Source: Bugula neritina (lineage: Eukaryota > Bryozoa > Gymnolaemata > Cheilostomatida > Bugulidae). From it: DNA of 64,000 nucleotides. The translations under genes were made by a program, and so were the position numbers. A model generated the notes under the pieces. It did no database searches. It saw only the letters and a program-made list of their open reading frames with translations, and was not told where the DNA came from. Where the stretch lies: assembly GCA_964035545.1 (NCBI GenBank), contig OZ037773.1, positions 2,523,251-2,587,250 of the forward strand. The letters are read 5' to 3'. Position 1 is the first letter of the stretch. Each line of letters begins with the position of its first letter. Positions 50,701 through 62,700 of the stretch are shown here, piece after piece.

Positions 50701-53700
50701 GAGATTTCAAACTATGACCTTTTGACATCTCTCTGGTGTCTATACGATATCTATATGACGTCAATATGATGTGTTTATGTCATATATATTATGTGTATAT
50801 TATGTGTATATATGACGACAATGTTATGAGTATATGACGTATACATGACTTCTATATGACATCTCTATATATGTATATGACTACGGTGGTTTGCCGGTAC
50901 AGGTTGGCTGGTATCTGTTTGACCTTGACAGCACTCACGGCTGTACTCTCAACAAGAAGCGAGTTGCCCCAAGTACATACCATAGACTGAGAGTCGGTTA
51001 TACCTTCAGGTTTGGGGGCTCAACCCGACTCCACATTCTACATGTAAGTGTTTTCATAGTTCTCATATTGAAGTAACTACTCGATTTTGCATTCCGGAAG
51101 AGATTTGGGCCAAGGAGAACGTTTGGTGTTGCTGCTTTCCCTGGTATTGTTGGTATCTTCTCAACGTAACCTTGTTTAATAATACGTTGTGCTAGGGACC
51201 TGACGAAGACCAGGAAGTTGAAATTTCTCCCGAGGAACTGCTAGCAATGCGAGAGAAGAGGAAAGCATTGCTGGAAGAGAAAGTGAAGGCTCAGACAGAG
51301 GCTGGTGATTCTACGAGTAGTGACGTGCATTCTGGGAAGGAGGGAGGATGCAGCTGGGGAATGGGTAGGTCTAGTAGGCTATGTATATAATGTATAGAAT
51401 ATATATTTTATACATTATATGTATAATATATGTTTTATATAATATATATTTTATATAATATATATTATATAATATATATTATATAATATATATTATATAA
51501 TAGATATTATATAATATATATTTTACATGTAATGTATAATATGACAGCAAGATAAGGCAATGCTGCCTTGTCTATAATATACTTATTAGATATAGTATAT
51601 ATAAATATATATTCTAAACTGGTGCCATTTGTTTTCTATTGTCAGGTTTTAAGCTTTAACTAACCATAAATGCTGGAAATCTGTTGTATTGCTGTGTCAA
51701 GGTTTTGGGTAATTTTTTTATCTACGACAGCAGCGTGCAAACAATGTGATGATTTTATTTACAAAAAAATATCTCTAGTATTTGTTATAAAAATATAGCT
51801 AAAAATTTGGTATCGTTTGACTAGCACTGCCTGTAATTTGCATATCAACCTAAAATATCACGCACTTTGGCCTGGTATTATATAGATAATGTCATATACA
51901 TATTAACCTAGACATACTATTATATAGATATTATCATATACATATCAACTTAGGCCTGATATTATATAGATATTATAATATATACATATTAACCTAGACA
52001 TGTTATTATATATATATATTATTATATACATATCAACCTAGGCATCATATTATATAGATATTATCATATAACTTGTAATATACTCTACAGATGATGATGC
52101 AGAGGACGTAGACCCAAGTGCTGTCAACCCCTTTTCAACTGAGGCCACTGCAGAACCCCTCAACCTGGATGACCCCAAGAAGACACTGCGAGGTTGGTTT
52201 GAAAGAGAGGGTTACGATGAGCCAGAGTACATTGTGGAAGAACAATCCCATGGCAGACACAAGTGTGTCGTAGAGTAAGTCAAGTTGCCTCATCTCTTCA
52301 TTAACGTTTAGGTGCAGTAGTGGAAAAATTGAGATAGCCTAAGCTCTTTAAATTTCTTTATAGATTTTGGGTTAGGGCACAGGTTGAAATTTCTACCAGA
52401 ACATAATTTCTTTTGGTACATTTCTAATCTAGATCACAGGCTTTTCTCAATTTTTCCATTACTGTACTATCTACCTCTACTTTGGGTCCTATGAGAGTGA
52501 GCTAAATTAGTACTTGCTTCGAATCCCATTGGTGATGCAATGGGCGACCTTTGGTCACAAAGTATTTAGTGCTTCTTTGAAAAAATGTTGGTCTAAAAAC
52601 TCCCCCCCCCCCCCTGTCAATTTCTTTCTCACGCTGATAAGGTTGAGAAAATAAAGTCAGGTTGTTTTATCTGTGTATTAGTGACAGAGTGACAAGAGTA
52701 AATTTGAAACTGAAAGCAGAAAATTGTTGGCTTTGTACTGGAAGGTGACCTCAAGTAATCTCAAGGACTCCTGGTACAAGCACTGCTTTTATGTATAAAT
52801 GAGAAATTTTAGCAATTCTGTTGGCATGAAAAAATAAGTTTTATATTTTTATTAATTTGCAATAATTTCAGTTTTACTTAATGCGGAGTTTAAACTTTCA
52901 TGTTATACAAAATATAATACTCAAATATTTTTGTGTAAACTCTGGCTTTATGCTGACATCAATTTCTATCTGAAGTTAATATAAACTAGCTAATTGCAAT
53001 ATTCTGTCATGTATACGTGAGTAAGGTGTATGTGCGTGCGTGTTGTATCAGATAACTGTAGCTTCTAGGCATGTTGTGATGCTGCATGAGATAGTATCGT
53101 CATTATAACGAATATGATCTTTGTACTGCTTCCCAGGACTGCACTGGCACCATTACACTTGCTTCCTGAAAATACAAGTTTGAAGGCATTTTTATCTTTG
53201 CAAAAGCCGCTCCGATGATGTTTTAAATTTGCGCAAATGCAAAGTCCGCTACCGCTACAGCAAAGTATGTTGTGATTTGATAATGCATAAAGCATCTAAA
53301 AATGCAAAATTTTAGCATCTTATAAAAATGAACACTTTAAACTCTTGAAAATGGTATCTGAACTTACTTAAAACATGGTGTATGATATAGCCAAGGTTTA
53401 TAATCTACAGTAGTAATCTAATGGGTTTGTTGCACAATCATTAATTTTGGGTCAGGGTTATTGTTACTGTCTAGTCAATGCCAGCGAATATGTAGTTATT
53501 GGGGAACAGCCGTTTGAAACATTTTTTAGAATATTATGATTTTAGTGGCTTTATTAACAGTTAGGTTGTTTATGAAAAAGTGAGGCAGCAGCCGTGCTCT
53601 AAGGGTTAGATCGCTTGCCTAGTAAGTACGAAGTCATGGGTTCGAACACCGGCAAAGGCCATTGGTGATGTTGGAAGGAACATTCAGTCATAATTTCTCC

Positions 53701-56700
53701 TGTGCCCCATCTGAACAAGTTCTTAGCCCGGTTTAACAAAAAAGCCCTTTCTATCAGGGGTTTTCACAGGGATAGTGACTATAAACTTGCGCGAGTTCTT
53801 TTTTGTACATAACTCATCAAGAGCTGATATTTTCTCATGAAGAATTTTTACCGCCAGTTAAAAATTTTCCAAATTTGTAAATAAGGAAACAAAACCTGCA
53901 GCTAGTTCAGGTCAGTGGACTCCCAGATTGTCTATTGCTTGTTATAGTTTTAAGTAACTGTCATGAAAACATAGCATCTCTACCGACTACAATTCTATAT
54001 TACAACCACATCTACACAGAAAACACCTACTATAATCCCACTTTTACGGACTTACTCTATCTAGTGGACACATTGCGTGTTACAGACTAAAGCATGCACA
54101 ATAACATCATTCATTTGTACTGTACAACAGCATAACATGTATAATGGACGTACCCAAGCAGTTGCAGATGGTGACGCCATTTGGGTACTCAACACACCCA
54201 TCTTTCATAGTACCAGCTAGTCCACAGGACCTTACTATCACTGCTGTTCATACATATACATAATAATATAAATATAAATACACATATACACATACACACA
54301 TGCAAATACACATGTTATATATACACATAATACACATACACATGATTATACACACTTGGCATTCAATTACATGATAGACATACACATGATATAAATTTAC
54401 TTTAGTTACTTTTTATCTTGTATAAAACATTTAATAAGTGCAATCAAATAAAGCAGGCAAGAAAAAATATACAATGGGATATTTTCTATATTTTTAAACC
54501 TACCGGAGTTGTTGAAACTGAGAACGGATTTGTTGCACGTTTGTATTTTCTCGTTTGAACAGTCTTTGGCCGACAGTTGTTTGCCAAGAAAGCAATCGTC
54601 GTTCAGCTGGTTTCCTTGGCAGATGTAGCATTGGATGGCATTCAATACCACTATCAGCCCTGCTACTACTGTATATAGCAAATAAAGGTTTATAGTTGAC
54701 ATTTTATAGTGTCAGTGCAACATTCTAAGAGTGTCTCTCTCTATATCAAAACTGAAAATAAACTAAATTTATTTACAAATGTGCGCTGCAAAATAAATCT
54801 TACAATATAAAAGACAGAATGTCTCATGAATGCATTATACAAGGCTAAATGATACCCTAATGATACCGTATGTGGACATGGTGGTATTCTTTCATTTTGC
54901 AACACATTTTTACATTTGAAAATCATTAAACTGTTGATTTATTGGCGAGTTTGAAACTTTGTAATAATGTGAAAAGAAGGAAATGCAAGAAAACTTTCCA
55001 GGTTTACCCAGCCTAATTAACAAACACTGGAATAGTTACTCTGGTTAGCCAGTAGCTGTTCCAGAAGCGTTCATATCAGCTTAACTGAACAACTTAACTC
55101 TCCCGAATCACATGTTGGTTAAATCAAGCACATTTTTTATTAACAAAGAAGTTTCATTTCAAGCTAGGCATTACAAATTTCAAACTTTCCTAATAAAAAT
55201 GTTAGAATTTTCATTTTTATTAGTTTCACTTTAGTAATACATACATGTATATGCTTACTGTAAGATGGTTACAGTAATACATACATGTATATGCTTACTA
55301 TGTGCTATAGTTTAATGCTTACCTACGAGTTTGATGGTTACAGCTGTAAGTCTCATTTCAGCGTTTCTTCAGATTGTGTTTTTAGACTCGCCTGCTCAGT
55401 AATAATCCGACAGTATTTTATCTTGAGTGATGCTGTCTTTTGGCAGTTGAAGAATTGCTGTTGGCATCAATCCTGTGTGCTGTGGTGTTGTGTTGGCAAC
55501 ATCTTAAAAATCTCACACTAATACTGTAGCAGTTTTGTTAGGTCTGCTAGTAACCGCAAGCTTATCAGAGTAGGTTTAGGAATTCAACTGATGTCTTGTG
55601 AGTGTAGTTATTAGTATTTTATTCCAACTTATAACACTTTTGCTCACAAAGCTACACCGTGAAATCTAAATAAAATACACACAATATAAGGCTAAATAAA
55701 GTACAAGAAAATAAGAACTGTAAGGAAATAACACACATAAAAATGATTAAAGTAAGCAAAATATTGCTGCATAATACTTCATTAAAAATAATGTCAGCTA
55801 TAAACCACTTCGTATAATATAAGCTAAATGTATTGATATTACAACATTAGAAAAATTAATAGCAGACAAACCTTTAGCGCTTCTCTGATAACTTGATAAT
55901 ACAGCTTCTGCTCTTAGGTTTCAATAGTTAGTAATATGTATCTTGTTTAATGTAAAATTATAAGTAGTATAACTTGCTCTTTGGCTCTACTAATAGACCA
56001 TGTAAGATTGGTACATTTAGTACCTTGAACCAATTCTAGATACTCACCACTATAACTTATATAAACTTCTGCAAGTTCAAATGCAAAATGCATACTTCTA
56101 GGAAATAGCTGTGCAACTTTTATTACATGCATTATTTTATTTCATATCTTAAATTTATGAATCATGAGTTCATTTTTCAAAATGTTTAAATTAAGTGCTT
56201 AAAAAATGCATTTAAAGAATGTATTCCTGAAAAATTACCCTGGAGCAGTTTGACCACAACCCCAGCTGTTTTGGCAAAACACATTTAATGACATTTTCAT
56301 CGACATAGTGGTAGATTGGTTGGTTGTTTTTGGCAGATGAGTAGCACGCTGGCTGGCTGCAACCTTATACAATTCTGATTGGCTGGACTCTACATGACCA
56401 GCTAATGATTGTATCTGATTGGCCTAATAATTCATTTGCATTTGAAAATGTAGAGTTTTATATAAGTTATAGTGGTGATATTTTAGAGTTGGTACACACC
56501 CCTTTTTTGGTTGAGTTTTATAATCTGATCACGCTGTAGTCATCTACAACACTTCAGTGTATGGGGAAATTATTAGTATTGCGAAATCTGTTTTGGCTTA
56601 TATTGCTATGCCAGTTTTCTGACTTAGTTTTTCATCAACTATATGCAGGCTGTTCTAACTTAGGTGATTTCATCAAAGGTAGACACTGTTTAGGTGCAGC

Positions 56701-59700
56701 GAATCAAACACTGTTGTTACTATTGCAAAACAGTAGCAATAGCATAGCACAGTGAGCGAACTGTAATGGCAGTGCTGCACCATATTTATCATCACTAGCA
56801 TATAGTTACAGCACACTGACAAACACATGTATAAGCATGTGCTAAGCATAAATTATAGTTGCTTATGTGCCCACCATTATTTTACTTAAAAAAATTACAA
56901 CAGTAATTTTTTTGACTTGGTTGCATATTTATTTGCAGGAGTTAAAATGCACAGCTTTTAGCAACAGAAAACATAGACGATTTATATAAAAATGAGCTTT
57001 AACTTGTAGTGCTTGGCATGCTAGTCTATACTGTTACTTGGTATCATCACCAATTTGTACATGATTTCCTTAGTGAAACAGCATGTTTATCCCACAAATG
57101 CAATGCCATCAGCCATAGGACAATATAGTCCAGTTTTTTCAACTATGAAGTAATTTTGTTAGCAGCTTGCTTCATTTTTAAGTGATATTTAACTTGAGCT
57201 TCTCAGTCTCAAGTCATTGTTCGAGGAAATATCTGCACCTAGCTCTGAAGCTATACTAATGAGTTTTCAATACATGTTTTTCCTCACTCAAAGTAATCAT
57301 CAACCACCATTGAGGCAGGAAGATGACAAAAACATTCTGAGGGCTAGTATCCAATACCATATGCCAGCCATTAAAACTTCACTATAGTGCTTCCGGAGCA
57401 CACCTATTTCTACTACATGGCGATCCTCCTACAGTATTTACTTATTATCTGGCCATGCCACCTGGAAAGAAAGGCCATTCTCAACTGACTAGAATGCAGT
57501 AACTCTAAACTAAATTAATTGCTATTCTTAGAATCCAGGTTAAAAGAGCAATCAACCCATAAAGGAGTTGATATCCTAAATAGTCCTGGAGGTGTAAGCT
57601 TACTGTTTGCACCTCTTTTAGAAAAGATTATAATAGTCTGCTGTGCTTTCTGCAGCCACCCTTGGTAACCAATAAAGTGTAGCACTTTATAATATTTTTT
57701 TTGGTGTGCTATTGTATATGCATGTGCTATATCACTATGCTTTGTAAGCTAAAGTCTGATATTAATGGTTTTTGGGTGAAAGAAAATGGCAGCTCAGACT
57801 CGATGCTTATTTTGCAAAATACAAACTCATATATGGATAATATTCTGTTGGTAACAATGTTGTATGCAGTCAGTGTTGAAATATAATGCCTTCATTACAG
57901 TTTTAGTGGGATCAGCGTTTTCTCTGTAACTATCATGTTGCATCACACAACATGAAAAAATGTTCATCAAATCCAATGTTTAATCATCATATACCAGAGA
58001 ACCTTTGTATTTTACCCAACTGACTAAAACATGTATTGAAAACTCATTAGTAAAATTGTTGATGTTATTGCAGTAGCTTCACAGCTAAGTGTAGGCACTT
58101 CATCCAGCAATGGTTTGAGGCTGATTACTTCACAGTTAAAAGAATCTAGAGTCTAGATTCTAGACTATATTGTCCCACGGCTGATGTCATTACATTTGTG
58201 AGATAATCATGCTGTTTCGCTAAGTAAATCGTATACAAGAAAGGGTTATCAACATGGTATTATAGGTGATGATACCAACTGGCAATATAGACCCACATGC
58301 AAGGCATTACATGTTAATACTAATTTTTATACAAAATGTCTACACTATCTGTGCAATTAAACTCATGCAGATTAATATGTGATTGATTAAAAAAGCTACT
58401 GCTATATAAATTTAAAATAAAACAGTAGTGAGTACACAAGCAAATAATTTATGGTTAGCGTAGGTTCATGCATTTGTAATATGCATGTGAAGCAATTTTT
58501 TAAATTATCACATTAAAGTAAACTGAAGCGCAAAATAATCAGACTATGAGAATGTATTCAGTAATATGCATTGATTTAAAACTAAATCATGAAATGATTA
58601 TCATTTTTGCAACCTCTGTACTTGGTAGACAAGATAGAGAGGGGTGATGTGACTGCTGTAACTGTGTTACTGCTCTACATACTAACAGACTAGGCTAGTG
58701 TATTTAAGTGCCTTACATAAGATATTTTAATAAAACTGGTGAGTTTAGTGTGGCCACTGCCATTGCAGCTAGGTGACTGTGCTAGTGTGCTATGCTCTCA
58801 CTACTGCTTTGCAATAAAACCAAGTAACAGCACTGGTTGATTTGATGTTCTAAGGTCTAAGTAATGTCTACCTTTGATGAAATCACCTAAGTTAGAACAG
58901 CCTGCATATAGTTGATGAAAAACTAAGTTAGAAAACTGGCATAGCAATAATTATAAGCCAAAACAGATTTCGCAATACTAATAATTTCCCCATACACTGA
59001 AGTGTTGTAGATGACTACAGCGTGATCAGATTATAAAACTCAACCAAAAAAGGGGTGTGTACCAACTCTAAAATATCACCACTATAACTTATATAAAACT
59101 CTACATTTTCAAATGCAAATGAATTATTAGGCCAATCAGATACAATCATTAGCTGGTCATGTAGAGTCCAGCCAATCAGAATTGTATAAGGTTGCAGCCA
59201 GCCAGCGTGCTACTCATCTGCCAAAAACAACCAACCAATCTACCACTATGTCGATGAAAATGTCATTAAATGTGTTTTGCCAAAACAGCTGGGGTTGTGG
59301 TCAAACTGCTCCAGGGTAATTTTTCAGGAATACATTCTTTAAATGCATTTTTTAAGCACTTAATTTAAACATTTTGAAAAATGAACTCATGATTCATAAA
59401 TTTAAGATATGAAATAAAATAATGCATGTAATAAAAGTTGCACAGCTATTTCCTAGAAGTATGCATTTTGCATTTGAACTTGCAGAAGTTTATATAAGTT
59501 ATAGTGGTGAGTATCTAGAATTGGTTCAAGGTACTAAATGTACCAATCTTACATGGTCTATTGAAACTGATCAGGATAACCAATGCTTTCCAACAGCAGC
59601 AGAATAATACACAAAAAACAAATAAACAAAAATGATGTGTTCCAGATCCCATTGGTCACCCAAATTGCACCACCAGCCCCAAGTAATTCCAAATAAGGGA

Positions 59701-62700
59701 ACAGAAATATTCTGGCAGATTTGTTGTCTTAGGCTTTTGCAATACACTTGATTCATTGATTGTGGCTTTTGCTGCGCAGTTGTAGGAATTTATTGTTTTG
59801 TTTAGGGGCTATTAATATGCTATGACGATTGACTAGGAAACACGCATACACACAGTGTGCATGTAAACATGCTGCCAGCTACTGCTACAAATACTATTAT
59901 TATTAGAGAGCTTTAGGGTTATGTAATTTATGTTGTGCAGAAATAAATGCATCTTAAAGACTATTTTTATGATAAAGAGCTGAAATGTCTTATCATGATA
60001 CATCACTTCAGTATTTCATCTTCCTACACTCTGGAATATTTTTTCTCAAAACAAAACCATCATACTCGAATCAGCCAGTTACAAAGTTATTGGCTGCAGA
60101 AGAGCTTTAAACTGTTGGTAATTAAAAATGAAGTATTTCAAACTTTTTGTCTATTAGTAGAGTTGGGAGCTCTATCATTTTCATTCAAATAATTTTATGT
60201 GACATTCAATAAGACATAAATTACAGACAGATATAGTTGTGGAATAGATATTGGTAATAGAAGGTGGAATGAGTAAGTAACAGTAATACTGTGTGCTGTC
60301 AATATGACTGATAATGGCCAACATTGTTTGTTGTTATAGGTTACCATTGGATACACCAACAGGACACCCAATGAGAGCCGAGGTTTCTGTGCAGGGTAAA
60401 AAGAAGGAAGCAGTGGTGCAGTGTGCACTGGAGGCGTGTAAGATACTAGATAGACAGGGAGTTCTACGACAAGCTAAACACGGTAGGCTGCTTTGCTGTA
60501 GTGTTTATCATTGGCTAACTTACTGTATTAGCTACTGGTAAAAATATATAAGATTGCTGCATAACAGAACTGTGTATTCTTCACCACTAGCTGTAGTATA
60601 TCAACCGTTGCTTCTATAATTTTCCTATGTATACATATATTGAAATAGATTTTGAGATATTGAAATTTGTACACAATGAAAGGACAACTCCCAGTTGTAT
60701 CTTGTACTGGATATATTTAAATATTACCATGTTTTCCTCTGCTAGCAGACCGAGTCGTACAAAATTTGTCAACATTATGAACCACAATCAATTAGAATAA
60801 ATATTATTTTGGAAAAATTAATTATTTATCAGCCTTGAAGTATAAAAGCATGCCCTGTGTTGGGAAGACATGTTTAACAATGCAACTGAAATGAATTTCT
60901 AGTTATAATTTAGTGGTAACCTCATTTTGATGTTTGTTTGCTGTTATGTCTAGCTAAGGGTTCTCACTCTGTCCTGAATTTAGAATCTCGCAAGAGGAAG
61001 GTGAGAAACTGGGACGAGAATGACTACTACGACTCGGATGAAGACACTTTTCTAGACAGAACCGGTGATGTGGAGAGGAAGCGCCAGATGAGGATGAAGA
61101 GAGCCGGTAAACTGAGGGAGGAGTCTCAGCAAGTTCTGACCTTTGACCAGCTGGTACGTCTGCACTGACTACTACGTCTGCTGTGACTGCTACGTCTGCT
61201 GTAACTATTACGTCTGCTATAACTACTACGTCTGCTATAATTATTACGTCTGCTATAATTATTACGTCTGCACTGACTATTACGTCTGCACTGACTATTA
61301 CGTCTGCTGTGACTGCTACGTCTGCTGTAACTATTACATCTGCACTGACTATTACGTCTGCTGTAACTACTACGTCTGCTGTGACTGCTACATCTGCTGT
61401 AACTACTACGTCTGCTATAACTACTACGTCTGCTATAATTATTACGTCTGCTATGACTATTACGTCTGCACTGACTATTACGTCTGCTATGACTATTACA
61501 TCTGCTATAACCATTACGTCTGCTATAACTACTACGTCTGCTATAACTATTACGTCTGCTATAACTACTACGTCTGCTATAACTATTATGTCTGCTATGA
61601 CTATTACGTCTGCTTTGAATATATTTTGTTTGCTGGGACTATTACATTTGCTATGACTATTACATCTGCTATGAATATATTACGTCTGCTATGAATATAT
61701 TACGTCTGCTATGAATATATTACATCTGCTATGAATATTTAGTCTGCTATGAATATATTACGTCTGCTATGAATATTTAGTCTGCTTTGAATATATTACG
61801 TCTGCTTTGAACATATTACATCTGCTATGACTATTACGTCTGCTATGAATATATTACGTCTGCTGTGACTATTGAAGTCTAAGTATTACCAAACTTTTTA
61901 TGAGTCTCAGTTTTTACTGGTGTCAAAAGAAGATAGCTAAGGACTTTCGAAAGAAGTTGATTATTAAACTTCTACAACCCTTCTCATCTCAACTCTTTTA
62001 TCTGCTCGACTTTCAACTTGCAGGTTGAGAAGTTGGATGCAATACGTGCCGAAACGAAAGACCTACAGTCCAAGATAGAAAGGTCTAAACAGTGTAAGTT
62101 TATCTCTTCTACTCTTCTACTCTGCTTTGATTTGTAGCCGACCCTCACCTCACGAGATATATTCTCTCTAATGATTCACATCACTTTACATATGTACTAG
62201 TTTGAAGTGCGGAAGCGTGTCCTTGATATTGTATTTCCTCTGTAGTAGAGAAAAAGAAAACAGCCGATATGGACGACCTTGATGCCTACATGATGTCAAT
62301 CAAAGCTGGTGGCATGAATGCTACAGGTAAGTTACTCGTGAGTATATAACATATCTACTTGTGGGTATATAATATATCTACTCGTGAGTATATATAATGC
62401 ATATCTATATATAAACTAAATATTCTGTTGTTGGAAACCTTAAGGTTGTATTGAAGCGGGTAGCCTCATGACTTGTACTCTTTGATGGTCAGGGGATGAA
62501 AGGTGACCATATGGAGAGACAACCCCATGACATATATCCTCAACTCTCTATAATTTTGTGTCAAACATCTCTTTGCGGTACAGTTATGCCATGCTGGTAC
62601 AATCGAATTTCCTAAGCTTTCTATATTTATATATAAACTGTTATTTTTGTATTTTTTAAAAGAAAAAACGAAGTGTAAGCGGAGATTGATAGAGCTTAAA

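Larger units (their letters stand above)
52275..60339. other. Kanadaptin intron 6, 8 kb
   Basis: This intron is far longer than the others of the gene. It holds the nested Ly6 gene, one SINE, a (CA/TA)-rich stretch at 54250-54350 and the 3.57-kb fold-back element. A possible SINE scrap (TTCGAATCCC then ATTGGTGATG) lies at 52519-52542. Nothing else was recognised. Confidence 0.7.

Noticed and set aside
53583-53655. Possible functional tRNA gene
   Set aside because: A and B boxes are present but the acceptor stem does not pair and the sequence continues into a body shared with three other copies, so it is a SINE head.
55947-59607. Two mirrored 61-codon proteins starting [10 protein letters not shown]
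   Set aside because: They are the same sequence because the fold-back arms are inverted copies; no domain and no splice partners.
60954-61694. Long open frames of YVC and TSA repeats (157 to 186 codons)
   Set aside because: Artefacts of the 15-bp intronic minisatellite following the kanadaptin donor at 61153.
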